Part shown: positions 1 through 8,590 of the stretch, one piece after another | How the letters are laid out: the number at the start of each line of letters is the position of its first letter | How positions within the stretch are numbered: the stretch's first letter is position 1 | Notes under the pieces: generated by a model | The model's database searches: none | Seen by the model: only the letters and a program-made list of their open reading frames with translations | What the model was told of the DNA's origin: nothing | Assembly (NCBI GenBank): GCA_002298545.1 | Contig: DBKQ01000021.1 | Coordinates: 2,213-26,892 of the forward strand | Source of the DNA: Prevotella sp. UBA746 | GTDB lineage: Bacteria > Bacteroidota > Bacteroidia > Bacteroidales > Bacteroidaceae | DNA: 24,680 nucleotides | Direction: 5' to 3' | Program-made: the position numbers and the translations under genes

Positions 1-3
1 GTG

Positions 4-191
4 TTTGTAACGGTAGTTAAAACACCTCCGTTAGGCTAATCCGCTCCTTCGGGATAGGACAAATAAGACTTGAATACTTTCTATAATGAGTATCATTACT
101 CCAAATACAGGAGAGAGAAGACACAAATACGGGTCGCTTGACCCGTAGCCACAGAGATACTCGTGACTATCTGTCATTATGTAGTTACAGA
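4..191. ncRNA. Possible structured non-coding RNA, class unknown
   Basis: No convincing ORF lies in 1-334, but the first 190 bases are rich in local pairings. Seen directly: TAACGG 8-13 with CCGTTA 28-33; TCC/GGA closed by a TTCG loop around 45-54; ATACT/AGTAT around 74-92; CTCC/GGAG around 99-114; a perfect 8-bp stem with a 4-base loop at 128-147; and ACAG..ATA/TATCTGT at 151-174. A possible closing helix pairs 4-11 with 184-191 (8 pairs, one G-U) and competes with the 8-33 hairpin for bases 8-11. A rod or multi-hairpin of about 190 nt would fit a small RNA of the 6S / 'Bacteroidales-1' kind, but I cannot match it to any family from memory. The strand is not determined and the element may start before the window. 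Confidence 0.3.
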
Positions 192-263
192 TTTATATCA
201 AGCAATAACGATATTTTGTATATTTTCATTACTGTTTGTATGCAACGTAAAGAATATTTGTTG

Positions 264-271
264 TAAATTTG
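264..271 (+). promoter_or_regulatory. Bacteroidota -7 box for serB
   Basis: TAAATTTG matches the Bacteroidota -7 consensus TAnnTTTG and would start transcription near 278, giving serB a leader of about 57 nt. The nearest upstream TTTG (235-238) is 25 bp away, more than the usual 19-21, so the -33 element is weak. Confidence 0.5.
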
Positions 272-334
272 CAGCGATATTATTAATGTAGCAGTGGTTA
301 TAACTATTCAGAAAATCAGAATTCAGAAAACATT

Positions 335-1579
335 ATGGAAACTATCGACGCTAAAGAAGAACAGATCCTTATCCGCATAACAGGACAGGACCGCCCGGGA
401 CTTACCGTTTCGTTCATGAAAATTCTTGCCTCTAAGGATGCCAAGATTCTCGACATCGGACAGGCTGATATCCACGCCACCCTGTCGCTCGGCATACTTA
501 TCCGCATAAACAGCGACGTGTCGGGACAAGTGATGAAGGAACTGCTGTTTAAGGCTACCGAACTGGGAGTGAACATCGGCTTCTCGCCCATTACCGACGA
601 GGAATACGAGAACTGGGTGAACCGTCAGGGTAAAAACAGATATATCCTTACCATCATGGGGCGCTCGCTGTCGGCAAAGCAGATTGAGGCGGCTACCGAG
701 GTTATCACGAAACAGGGACTGAACATCGACTCCATCCTGCGTCTCACCGGACGAATGAGCATCATGCACCCGTCGCCAAAAGGAAAGGCATGCATACAGT
801 TCTCGCTGAGAGGCAACCCCGAAAACCGCGCTGCCATGCAGGAGGAACTGATGCATATCTCGTCGGAGATGGAGATTGACTTCTCGTTCCAGCGCGACGA
901 TATGTACCGCCGCATGCGCCGGCTTATATGTTTCGATATGGACTCTACGCTCATCCAGACGGAGTGTATCGACGAACTGGCGGAGCGTGCCGGCGTGGGC
1001 GACCAGGTTAAGGCTATCACCGAGAGCGCAATGCGAGGAGAGATTGACTTCAAGGAGAGTTTCACCCGTCGCGTGGCTCTGCTCAAGGGGCTCGACGCCA
1101 GTGTGATGGAGGATATCGCCCAGCATCTGCCTATCACGGAGGGTGTTGACCGACTGATGTTTGTATTGAAGCATTGCGGATACAAGATTGCTATCCTCAG
1201 CGGTGGGTTCACCTATTTCGGCGAGCACTTGCAGCGCAAATACGGCATAGACTATGTTTATGCCAACGAACTGGAGATTGGCGAGGACGGAAAGCTAACG
1301 GGACGTTTCGTAGGCGAGATTGTAGACGGTCACCGCAAGGCAGAGCTGCTCAAGCTCATCGCCCAGGTGGAGAAGGTGAATCTGGCACAGACTATCGCCG
1401 TGGGCGACGGTGCCAACGACTTGCCTATGCTCAGCGAGGCGGGTCTGGGCATTGCCTTCCACGCAAAACCGCGTGTGGTGGCTAACGCAAAGCAGAGTAT
1501 CAACACTATCGGCCTCGACGGTGTACTCTATTTCCTCGGTTTCAAAGACAGCTATCTTGGGGAACAGGGAAAGATTTAA
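335..1579 (+). CDS. serB: Phosphoserine phosphatase with N-terminal ACT domains
   Basis: Predicted to hydrolyse O-phospho-L-serine to L-serine plus phosphate, the last step of serine biosynthesis, in the cytoplasm. The 414-residue protein has about 190 residues that look like two ACT regulatory domains (roughly 10-85 and 103-180), then a HAD phosphatase. HAD motif I is DMDST with nucleophile D201 and D203, motif II is the Ser of SGGF (S289), the conserved Lys is K335, and the metal-binding motif is GDGANDLP (D358, D362). ACT domains usually bind amino acids, so feedback by serine is a family-based inference. It is monocistronic, with its own -7 box upstream and a strong terminator downstream. 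The start codon is the first ATG after the promoter. The overlapping antisense frames have no recognisable features. Confidence 0.95.
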   Translation: METIDAKEEQILIRITGQDRPGLTVSFMKILASKDAKILDIGQADIHATLSLGILIRINSDVSGQVMKELLFKATELGVNIGFSPITDEEYENWVNRQGKNRYILTIMGRSLSAKQIEAATEVITKQGLNIDSILRLTGRMSIMHPSPKGKACIQFSLRGNPENRAAMQEELMHISSEMEIDFSFQRDDMYRRMRRLICFDMDSTLIQTECIDELAERAGVGDQVKAITESAMRGEIDFKESFTRRVALLKGLDASVMEDIAQHLPITEGVDRLMFVLKHCGYKIAILSGGFTYFGEHLQRKYGIDYVYANELEIGEDGKLTGRFVGEIVDGHRKAELLKLIAQVEKVNLAQTIAVGDGANDLPMLSEAGLGIAFHAKPRVVANAKQSINTIGLDGVLYFLGFKDSYLGEQGKI

Positions 1580-1623
1580 ATTATCATTAATGCCTTTTAT
1601 ATAAAAATGGGATAGAACAAAAT

Positions 1624-1683
1624 TCCTTCACCGGTTATTGCTTACTGTCAAGCAGTTACAACACCGGTGAAGGATTTTTTATT
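1624..1683 (+). terminator. Rho-independent terminator of serB
   Basis: A perfect 12-bp stem (1624-1635 with 1663-1674) contains an inner 5-bp TGCTT/AAGCA helix in its loop and is followed by a T-rich tract. It lies between convergent serB and aqpZ, so it may also stop aqpZ transcripts, although the other side has only a weak A/T run. Confidence 0.9.
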
Positions 1684-1732
1684 TTTTTGATTTAAAAATA
1701 AAGAGGCTTCTTTTCAAATCAAAAGGCATCAT

Positions 1733-2410
1733 TTATTTCTCCTCTGGAGCTATCATCTTCCAGCAGCCGGCAGCCAAGGCTCCGCCAACAAACGGACCAA
1801 CGATGAATACCCACAACTGCGACAATGCCTTGCCGCCCTCGAAGAGTGCCGGTCCGATGGAACGTGCCGGGTTTACTGACGTTCCGGTATAGTGGATGCC
1901 TACAAGATGTATCAATATCAAAGCCAAGCCGATGGCAAGTCCGGCAAAGTTGTTGGTAGCTCCGTTTGTCTTGCTTGTTGCACCAAGCACTACGAGAACG
2001 AAGATGAATGTGAGGAGCACCTCGGCAAGGAGTCCGTTCACGACATTATCTGATGCACAGGCGTTTGCTCCTGTTGCCGTGCCCTGAACAAGCGACGGGT
2101 CTGTGCTGACAAGGAGGGCAAGAAGGGCAGCGGCAATCAGTCCGCCGATGGTCTGGAATATCATATACATACCACAGTCCTTACCGCTCATTCTTCCACT
2201 GAGGAAAACACCGAGCGTTATTGCCGGATTGATGTGGCAACCGGAAATGCCGCCGATGGTATACGCCATGGCGATTACCGAGATTCCGAAGGCAAGTGCC
2301 GTGCCTACTACCGATGCTGTGTCTACTCCACAATTAAGGCTTACGGCAGCGCCGCAACCAAGAAACGTCAATACAAACGTTCCTACCATTTCTGCTAAAT
2401 ACTTTTTCAT
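1733..2410 (-). CDS. aqpZ: Aquaporin Z-type water channel
   Basis: Inner-membrane channel of the MIP family, 225 residues, which is a normal length. Both pore half-helix motifs are present as NPA at residues 61-63 and 180-182, the second followed by R183. Residues at the aromatic/arginine filter look like those of E. coli AqpZ: F41, H167, a Thr near 177 and R183. This points to a water channel rather than a glycerol facilitator, which carries a wider filter. The hydrophobic pattern fits six transmembrane helices. The gene is alone on its strand, convergent with serB and divergent from the GH95 gene. A good promoter sits 64-95 bp upstream of the start. Osmotic adaptation is the family role. 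Confidence 0.95.
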   Translation of the reverse strand: MKKYLAEMVGTFVLTFLGCGAAVSLNCGVDTASVVGTALAFGISVIAMAYTIGGISGCHINPAITLGVFLSGRMSGKDCGMYMIFQTIGGLIAAALLALLVSTDPSLVQGTATGANACASDNVVNGLLAEVLLTFIFVLVVLGATSKTNGATNNFAGLAIGLALILIHLVGIHYTGTSVNPARSIGPALFEGGKALSQLWVFIVGPFVGGALAAGCWKMIAPEEK

Positions 2411-2473
2411 AAGTGTTGATTTGTTTTTTGGTTATTTATATGTGATATTTTTAGCTTGATAGATATTTGAATA

Positions 2474-2505
2474 CAAAATTACGCTTTTTATTACATTCTT
2501 CCAAG
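2474..2505 (-). promoter_or_regulatory. Promoter of aqpZ
   Basis: Read on the minus strand, TAATTTTG (2481-2474) matches TAnnTTTG. A -33-like CTTG (2505-2502) lies exactly 20 bp upstream of it, a standard Bacteroidota spacing. Confidence 0.65.
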
Positions 2506-2619
2506 TTTTTTCTTGTAAATATTTCTCATTAAAAACACACTCTATATTATATATAAGGTACAATACGGTCATCGGTGCGTCATTATATTATAAAAAAAGA
2601 AAATTAGATATACCTATAA

Positions 2620-5112
2620 ATGAGAAAGATTTTTATTCTGTCTGCTGCAGCGATTGCCATTGCAGCAACAAGCACCACGATGACGGCAGCCAACAACACA
2701 CGCGGCAACAGTCACGTGCTGTGGTACGACAAGCCGGCAGCAATGTGGACTGAGGCTTTGCCTATCGCAAACAGTCGTCTGGGGGCAATGGTCTTCGGCG
2801 GACCGTCTGCCGACCGTCTACAGCTAAACGAGGAGACGATATGGGCAGGACGCCCTAATAACAATGCCAATCCCGAGGCTAAGGAATACTTGCCGAAGGT
2901 GAGGGAACTGGTATGGAAAGGTAAATACAAGGAGGCTCAGGATATGGCCACGGCTCATGTCATGGCTAAGACAAACTGCGGTATGCCTTACCAACCGTTC
3001 GGCGACTTGTATATCAATTTCCCAGGTATAGAGAAATACTCCGACTACTACCGCGAACTGAGTCTCGACTCGGCTCGTGCCGTAACGACATATAAAGCCG
3101 ATGGAGTTACCTACAAACGAGAGTATATATCTTCGCTGAGCGGTAACGTCATTATGGTAAGACTGACGGCAAGCAAGCCGGGTATGATTACGTGCAACGC
3201 AATGATGACTTCGCCACAACAGGACGTAACGATTAAATCGGAGGGCGACGAGATTATGCTTAGCGGTATCAGCGGATGGCATGAGGGACTGAAGGGAAAG
3301 GTGCAGTTCACGGGGCGTGCAGCTGCAAAGATATCCGGAGGTTCGATGGCGTCTGAAGATGGTGTGCTGAAAATCAAAGGTGCTGACGAAGCAACGCTTT
3401 TTCTTACTATTGCCACTAACTTCAAGCATTATAACGACATCAGCGGAAACGATACTATAATATCGGAGAACACACTGAGGGAAGCAATGAAGAGTTCGTT
3501 TGCACAGCTGAAGGACAAACATGTGGCAATGTACAAGAGTCAGTTTGACAGAGTTAAACTTGACCTCGGAAATGATTTGTATGCCGACAAGACTACCGAC
3601 TGGCGTGTAGAAAACTTCAAGAATCACAACGACGAGCATCTCGTGGAGACTTACTTCCAGTTTGGCAGATACCTGCTTATCTCCACTTCGCAGCCTGGCA
3701 CGCAGCCTCCTACCCTACAGGGCATCTGGAACGACAAGATGATGCCGTCGTGGGACAGCAAATATACCTGCAACATCAATCTGGAAATGAACTATTGGCC
3801 GGCTGAAGTGGCTAACCTTAGCGACCTCACGGCTCCGCTCTTCTCGCTGATAAAGGATGTGAGCGAGACGGGAAGGGAATCGGCACGCATCATGTATGGT
3901 GCCGACGGATGGGTGCTCCACCACAACACCGACCTGTGGAGAGTAACGGGAGCTATCGACAAGGCTCCATCAGGACTGTGGCCTACGGGCGGAGCCTGGA
4001 TGAGTCAGCACTTGTGGGAGCATTATCTGTATACCGGCGACAAGAATTTCCTTGCCAGCGTTTATCCGGAGATGAAGGGGGCGGCAAGGTTCCTCAACCA
4101 GATTCTCGTGCGAAATCCAAGCAACACCAACTGGATGATTTGTCCGAGCCTTTCGCCTGAAAATTCTCATCCCCACCATGCCACAACGGCTGCCGGAGTT
4201 ACGATGGACAATGAACTTATCACTGACCTCTTCTCGCATGTTATCGAGGCTTCTAAAATCTTGGGCATGAAACAGGACAAGGCGTTTGCCGACAGCTTGC
4301 AGGAGAAACTCAACGGACTGCTGCCGTTGCAGACTGGACGCTGGGGACAGTTGCAGGAATGGAAAGACGACTGGGATAACCCAGACGATACTCACCGACA
4401 CGTGTCGCATCTCTATGCTCTGTATCCAAGCAACCAGATTTCACCGTTCCGCACTCCGGAGCTTACTGCCGCAGCTCGCACTTCACTAATTCATCGCGGC
4501 GACCCGTCTACGGGATGGAGCATGGGATGGAAGGTTTGCCTGTGGTCAAGGTTGCTCGACGGCAACCATGCCTTGAAGCTTATCGGCGACCAGCTAACCC
4601 TCGTACGCAACGAGAAGAAGAAGGGCGGCACTTACGCCAACCTCTTCGACGCTCATCCGCCTTTCCAAATTGACGGAAACTTCGGATGTACTGCCGGAAT
4701 AGCTGAGATGCTGCTACAGAGCCACGACGGATTCGTGTATCTGCTGCCGGCTCTGCCTGATGCATGGAAGGAGGGAACGGTTAGCGGACTAAAGGCTCGC
4801 GGCGGTTTTGAGGTGAGCATGACTTGGAAAGACAACAACATCTCTAAGGCTACAATCATTTCTAAAAATGGTGGCAACCTGCGCATCCGCTCTGCTGTGC
4901 CGCTCACGGGCAAGGGCTTGAAGGTGGCTAAGGGAGAGAACAAGAATCCGCTTTTCGATACACCGACCGACGTGAAACAGAAAATCAACTTCCCTGACAA
5001 ATTAGAGAAATTGCCTGAACTCAAAAAAACGTATCTCTATGATATAAATACCAAGAAGGGAGAGGTTGTTGAATTAAAACCCACCCTTACCCTCACCAAG
5101 GGAGGGATTTGA
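2620..5112 (+). CDS. Secreted GH95 alpha-L-fucosidase / alpha-L-galactosidase
   Basis: 830 residues with a signal peptide (about 1-23), so exported. It belongs to glycoside hydrolase family 95, inverting enzymes that remove terminal alpha-1,2-linked L-fucose or, in some members, alpha-L-galactose. The N-terminal domain carries the family block around 36-80 (WYDKPA, ALPIANSRLGAM, LNEETIWAGRP). The (alpha/alpha)6 barrel carries N385 and N387 in NINLEMNYWP, E514 in SPENS and D685 in QIDGNFG, which I align with N421, N423, E566 and D766 of Bifidobacterium AfcA. The sequence alone does not decide fucose versus L-galactose. The GH140-like gene follows after 161 bp; such a GH95/GH140 neighbourhood is known in rhamnogalacturonan II degradation loci. 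The last about 11 residues (KPTLTLTKGGI) are encoded by a GC-rich repeat and are probably not part of the fold. Confidence 0.9.
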   Translation: MRKIFILSAAAIAIAATSTTMTAANNTRGNSHVLWYDKPAAMWTEALPIANSRLGAMVFGGPSADRLQLNEETIWAGRPNNNANPEAKEYLPKVRELVWKGKYKEAQDMATAHVMAKTNCGMPYQPFGDLYINFPGIEKYSDYYRELSLDSARAVTTYKADGVTYKREYISSLSGNVIMVRLTASKPGMITCNAMMTSPQQDVTIKSEGDEIMLSGISGWHEGLKGKVQFTGRAAAKISGGSMASEDGVLKIKGADEATLFLTIATNFKHYNDISGNDTIISENTLREAMKSSFAQLKDKHVAMYKSQFDRVKLDLGNDLYADKTTDWRVENFKNHNDEHLVETYFQFGRYLLISTSQPGTQPPTLQGIWNDKMMPSWDSKYTCNINLEMNYWPAEVANLSDLTAPLFSLIKDVSETGRESARIMYGADGWVLHHNTDLWRVTGAIDKAPSGLWPTGGAWMSQHLWEHYLYTGDKNFLASVYPEMKGAARFLNQILVRNPSNTNWMICPSLSPENSHPHHATTAAGVTMDNELITDLFSHVIEASKILGMKQDKAFADSLQEKLNGLLPLQTGRWGQLQEWKDDWDNPDDTHRHVSHLYALYPSNQISPFRTPELTAAARTSLIHRGDPSTGWSMGWKVCLWSRLLDGNHALKLIGDQLTLVRNEKKKGGTYANLFDAHPPFQIDGNFGCTAGIAEMLLQSHDGFVYLLPALPDAWKEGTVSGLKARGGFEVSMTWKDNNISKATIISKNGGNLRIRSAVPLTGKGLKVAKGENKNPLFDTPTDVKQKINFPDKLEKLPELKKTYLYDINTKKGEVVELKPTLTLTKGGI
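5079..5109. repeat. GC-rich inverted repeat, left arm
   Basis: This 31-bp segment is the reverse complement of 5230-5260 with 27 of 31 matches. It lies in the last codons of the GH95 gene, ending just before the stop. A related ACCCTCACC-type element recurs at 15003-15091, which marks it as a dispersed intergenic repeat. Confidence 0.85.
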
Positions 5113-5229
5113 TTACCTTTACACATTAGGTGGAACAATCATATTAGAATAAAAATTAATCAAGAGAGATAATTATTAAAATACAAAACATTAACTATCC
5201 ACAATCCTCTTTTTAGGAGTAACTAACTC

Positions 5230-5260
5230 ATTCCCTCCCATGGGGAGGGTTAGGGTGGGT
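5230..5260. repeat. GC-rich inverted repeat, right arm with its own hairpin
   Basis: Partner of 5079-5109 in inverted orientation. It also contains a local 7-bp G/C-rich hairpin (CCCTCCC 5233-5239 with GGGAGGG 5243-5249, loop of 3). The repeat ends 13 nt before the ATG of the GH140-like gene, so it occupies the ribosome-loading region. Confidence 0.85.
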
Positions 5261-5273
5261 TAAAAAAAACAAT

Positions 5274-6707
5274 ATGAAGAAATCACTATTACTCGCAGCC
5301 CTCGTGCTGCTCGCAACTACTGCCGTAAGCGCCGCAAAAAAGGCTATATACAAGCCTTGGGACAACGGCAAGCTGAAAGTTTCTGATAACCAGCGCTATC
5401 TCGTTCATGAAAACGGAAGAGCCTTCTTCTGGCTCGGCAATACGTCGTGGCTGATGCCTGAAAGACTGAACCGCGACGAGGTGGAATTTTTCCTTAACAA
5501 AGAGCGACAGTGCGGATATAATGTGGAGCAAATCCAGGTGCTCAACGCTATCCCTACATTTAATATCTATGGTCAGCAGGCTAACAACAAGGAATTTGAC
5601 TTCTCTAAAGTGTCTAAGCCTGGCGTTTATGGATATTGGGAGCATATGGACTATATCGTGGACCGCGCTGCTGCCAACGGTATTTATATCGCCATGGACT
5701 GCATCTGGGGCTCGATGATCGGACAGATGGACGTAAAGAAGGCTACGGCTTACGGAAAATTCCTCGGCGAGAGATATAAAGACAAGCCTAACATCATATG
5801 GATGATTGGCGGCGATATCCTCGGCGACAAGAAGCCGGAGGTGTGGGACGCTCTCGCCCGCGCTATCAAGAAATATGACAAAAACCATATCATGACCTTT
5901 CATCCAAGAGGAAGGACTACTTCTGCCCGATGGTTTAACGACCGCGAATGGATGGACTTCAACATGTTCCAAAGTGGACACCGACGCTACGGACAGCGCA
6001 ACGGCGACGGCGACTATACTATCAAGGACAATACCGAGGAGGACAACTGGCGCTATGTGGACATGAGCTTCGAGAAGAAACCACTGAAGCCGGTTATCGA
6101 CGGCGAACCATCGTATGAGGATATCCCTCAGGGACTGCACGACTTCTCGGCTCCTCGCTGGATGGACTACGACGTGCGCCGCTATGCTTACTGGGCTGTT
6201 TTTGCCGGATGCTTCGGACATACCTACGGACATAACTCCGTTATGCAGTTTATGCGCCCTGGCGTGCAGGCTTCGTTCGGTGCCGAAAAGCCTTGGTGGG
6301 ATGCAATGAACGATCCAGGCTACAACCAGATGAAATATCTGAAGTGGCTGATGCTTGCTTTCCCGTTCACCGAGGGACAGGGCGACCAGAGTATCATCGC
6401 CGGACAAAACGGTGAGCGCTACGACAGAGTAATTGCTATGCGCGGTTCTGACTTTATGCTCGTTTACAACTACAGCGGAAAGCCGATGCAAATAGATCTG
6501 ACTAAAATCAGCGGCAACAAGAAGAATGTTTGGTGGATGAACCCAAGCAACGGAAAACTAACTTATGTCGGCGAACTTGACAATAAAGTTACGGAGTTTA
6601 CTCTCGACGGTGCTTATCTGCGCGGCAGCGACAGAGTTCTCATCGCCGTTGATTCGTCAAAGAACTACATAAGCAAGGAACAAGCGGAACTGGAAGAAAA
6701 AGACTAA
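5274..6707 (+). CDS. Secreted GH140-like glycosidase (DUF4038 type, apiosidase-like)
   Basis: 477 residues with a signal peptide (about 1-20). The body matches the DUF4038 / GH140 TIM-barrel family, followed by a small C-terminal beta domain (about 390-465, with VWWMNPSNG) of the kind often labelled collagen-binding-like. The expected catalytic pair is visible as D181 in MIGGD and E278 in VIDGEPSYED. Their spacing of 97 residues equals that of D187 and E284 in the RG-II apiosidase BT1012, as I recall those residues. The predicted role is release of apiose-linked or similar side-chain units from pectin in the periplasm or at the surface. It lies directly after the GH95 gene and is followed by a hairpin terminator. 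The exact sugar specificity is inferred. Confidence 0.85.
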   Translation: MKKSLLLAALVLLATTAVSAAKKAIYKPWDNGKLKVSDNQRYLVHENGRAFFWLGNTSWLMPERLNRDEVEFFLNKERQCGYNVEQIQVLNAIPTFNIYGQQANNKEFDFSKVSKPGVYGYWEHMDYIVDRAAANGIYIAMDCIWGSMIGQMDVKKATAYGKFLGERYKDKPNIIWMIGGDILGDKKPEVWDALARAIKKYDKNHIMTFHPRGRTTSARWFNDREWMDFNMFQSGHRRYGQRNGDGDYTIKDNTEEDNWRYVDMSFEKKPLKPVIDGEPSYEDIPQGLHDFSAPRWMDYDVRRYAYWAVFAGCFGHTYGHNSVMQFMRPGVQASFGAEKPWWDAMNDPGYNQMKYLKWLMLAFPFTEGQGDQSIIAGQNGERYDRVIAMRGSDFMLVYNYSGKPMQIDLTKISGNKKNVWWMNPSNGKLTYVGELDNKVTEFTLDGAYLRGSDRVLIAVDSSKNYISKEQAELEEKD

Positions 6708-6758
6708 AAATACCAGTTACATATCATATAATTATTAAAATAATAATTTCATCATCAG

Positions 6759-6788
6759 CCCCGGCAACAAGCATATTTGTTGCCGGGG
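6759..6788 (+). terminator. Hairpin terminator after the GH140-like gene
   Basis: A perfect 12-bp stem (6759-6770 with 6777-6788) with a 6-nt loop starts 51 bp past the stop codon. The run after it is only partly T-rich, so it could also act as a 3'-end stabiliser. Confidence 0.7.
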
Positions 6789-6832
6789 TTGAAGCTTTAT
6801 AGATAAAAACAATAGAACTATAGAAAAGGTCG

Positions 6833-6864
6833 TTTGCAAATTATTTTATTTATAAATACTTTTG
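6833..6864 (+). promoter_or_regulatory. Promoter of the fprA-rubredoxin unit
   Basis: TTTG (6833-6836), a 20-bp spacer and TACTTTTG (6857-6864) match the Bacteroidota consensus perfectly. Transcription would begin near 6872, which rules out the in-frame ATG at 6834 as the start and supports the ATG at 6891. Confidence 0.85.
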
Positions 6865-6890
6865 CATCAGAAAAAAGAAAGGATATAAAA

Positions 6891-8081
6891 ATGGCAAAGA
6901 AAATAACTAACAAGGTAAGTTGGGTCGGCAAAGTTGACTGGGAGCTGACCACATTCCATGGCGACGAATTATCTACACGCCATGGTTCAAGTTATAATTC
7001 TTATCTGATTCGCGACGAAAAGGTGGCACTAATCGATACAGTATGGTTGCCATACGACAAGGAATTCGTAGCAAGACTGAAAAAGGAAATCAATCTGAAG
7101 GATATCGACTATATCATCATGAACCACAACGAAGTGGACCATAGCGGTGCTCTGCCAGAACTGATGCGCGAAATTCCTGATACTCCTATCTATTGCACGA
7201 AAAAAGGAGAGGCAATAATTCGCGGTCACTATCATCAGGACTGGAACTTCGTAAACGTAAAGACAGGCGACACTTTGTCTCTCGGCGAATCAACTCTGAC
7301 TTTCATCGAGGCACCGATGCTACACTGGCCAGACACGATGTTTACATATATGAGCGGCGACAACATCCTCTTCTCTAACGACGGCTTCGGACAGCATTTC
7401 GCATCTGAATCGCTCTTCAACGATACTGTTGACAGTAACGTTATGATGGCAGAGGCAGAGAAGTATTATGTAAACATACTGAACCTGTATAGTCCGATGG
7501 CTTTGAAAAAAATCAAGCAAATACAAGCCATGAACCTGCCAATCAGTATGATTTGCCCGAGCCATGGAGTTATCTGGAAAGAAAATCCAATGCAGATTGT
7601 GGATAAATATCTGTTATGGGCAGACGCTTATCAAGAGAACCAAATCACTCTCATATACGACACGATGTGGCAGTCTACCCGACTCATGGCACAGGCTATT
7701 GCCGAGGGTATTCTCAGTGAGGATCCTACTGTAACAGTAAAGATTCTGAATGCTGCAAAAGAAGACAAGAACGATATTCTGACAGAAGTGTTCCGCTCCA
7801 AGGCTATTCTCGTCGGTTCGCCTACGATAAACTACGGAATATCGTATGCCATCGCCGGACTGCTTGAAATGATTCACGGACTGAAGTTCAAGAAAAAGAA
7901 AGCTGCAGCTTTCGGCTCTTACGGATGGAGCGGCGAAGCAGTGAAACAAATCAACGAAAAGCTGCAAGGCTGCGGATTTGAACTTATCAACGATGGAATC
8001 AAAACATTGTGGGTTCCAGACGGCAATGCTCTCGAAGAATGTCGTGAATACGGAAAAGATTTCGCAAAGACAATCAAATAA
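6891..8081 (+). CDS. fprA: Flavodiiron protein (O2/NO reductase, FprA/ROO type)
   Basis: Cytoplasmic enzyme, 396 residues, that reduces O2 to water (some members reduce NO to N2O) with electrons from rubredoxin. The N-terminal metallo-beta-lactamase-like domain has the di-iron ligands H79, E81, D83 (HNEVDH), H145, D164 and H225, in the same order and almost the same positions as in characterised flavodiiron proteins. From about residue 253 a flavodoxin-like FMN domain follows (LIYDTMWQSTRLMAQA). There is no fused rubredoxin or reductase domain, so it is a class A protein. The partner rubredoxin is encoded 78 bp downstream. I chose the ATG at 6891 because an upstream in-frame ATG lies inside the promoter. 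The role is oxygen defence in an anaerobe. Confidence 0.95.
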   Translation: MAKKITNKVSWVGKVDWELTTFHGDELSTRHGSSYNSYLIRDEKVALIDTVWLPYDKEFVARLKKEINLKDIDYIIMNHNEVDHSGALPELMREIPDTPIYCTKKGEAIIRGHYHQDWNFVNVKTGDTLSLGESTLTFIEAPMLHWPDTMFTYMSGDNILFSNDGFGQHFASESLFNDTVDSNVMMAEAEKYYVNILNLYSPMALKKIKQIQAMNLPISMICPSHGVIWKENPMQIVDKYLLWADAYQENQITLIYDTMWQSTRLMAQAIAEGILSEDPTVTVKILNAAKEDKNDILTEVFRSKAILVGSPTINYGISYAIAGLLEMIHGLKFKKKKAAAFGSYGWSGEAVKQINEKLQGCGFELINDGIKTLWVPDGNALEECREYGKDFAKTIK

Positions 8082-8159
8082 AGTACTTCCGGTTCTCACT
8101 GAATCAATATCCAATGTACATTAACATTAAAATAAACTGTAATTTAAAACAAAACCATT

Positions 8160-8321
8160 ATGAAAAAGTATGTATGTGATGTCTGCGGTTATGTATACGA
8201 CCCGGCAGTAGGCGATCCAGACAACGGTATCGCTCCAGGAACAGCGTTTGAAGATCTTCCAGCAGATTGGGTTTGCCCTCTATGTGGAGTTGGGAAGGAT
8301 GAATTCAGCGTTGAGGAATAA
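8160..8321 (+). CDS. Rubredoxin
   Basis: A 53-residue iron-sulfur electron carrier. The two metal-binding knuckles are C6-x-x-C9 (CDVCGY) and C39-x-x-C42 (CPLCG), with the typical aromatic and acidic residues between them (Y11, Y13, F30, W37, F49). Its length is normal for the family. It lies 78 bp after the flavodiiron gene with no obvious promoter between, so co-transcription is likely, and it should pass electrons to that enzyme. Confidence 0.97.
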   Translation: MKKYVCDVCGYVYDPAVGDPDNGIAPGTAFEDLPADWVCPLCGVGKDEFSVEE

Positions 8322-8428
8322 TATGAAAGAGATTCTTTTCCGCAAGTGGAATATCATAAATTAAGTTAAATCCTCACTCAATGTAAGAAAAAAGCTTAGT
8401 GCTGCATACTATATTACAATAAAATGAC

Positions 8429-8436
8429 TATATTTG
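8429..8436 (+). promoter_or_regulatory. -7 box of a small transcription unit
   Basis: TATATTTG fits TAnnTTTG and would start an RNA near 8444. No good TTTG is seen 19-21 bp upstream. It opens the 8322-8737 gap, which otherwise has only the short ORF, a terminator and the tandem repeat. Confidence 0.45.
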
Positions 8437-8460
8437 CATCAAATTTTAAACATATTGATT

Positions 8461-8523
8461 ATGATTGCAACAGTAATATTTATAATAAGTATATCAGTAT
8501 CCGTTTTCATTTGCGTGAAATAA
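8461..8523 (+). CDS. Possible 20-residue hydrophobic peptide
   Basis: A 20-codon ORF starts about 17 nt after the predicted transcription start. After MIATV it is almost all Ile, Val, Phe and Ser, and it ends in CVK, giving a single membrane-spanning stretch. It may be a tiny membrane protein, or the unit may simply be a small RNA in which the ORF is chance. I recognise no family. A TGCACT/AGTGCA hairpin and a strong terminator follow. Confidence 0.35.
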   Translation: MIATVIFIISISVSVFICVK

Positions 8524-8590
8524 ACGGTCAATGATTCACTTCCGGAATAAGAATTTGATGCACTGCAAAAGTGCAACTTAATGATACAAG

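Noticed and set aside
1..334. Riboswitch for serB
   Set aside because: No known serine-sensing class matches, and a -7 box lies between the hairpins and the gene; kept only as an unclassified RNA candidate.
323..1228. 301-codon open frame on the minus strand inside serB
   Set aside because: It lies entirely antisense to a well-supported enzyme, shows no family motif, and arises from the codon bias of serB.
6834..6890. Upstream in-frame ATG for the flavodiiron protein
   Set aside because: The extra codons cover a perfect promoter (TTTG, 20 bp, TACTTTTG), and family members begin near the ATG at 6891.
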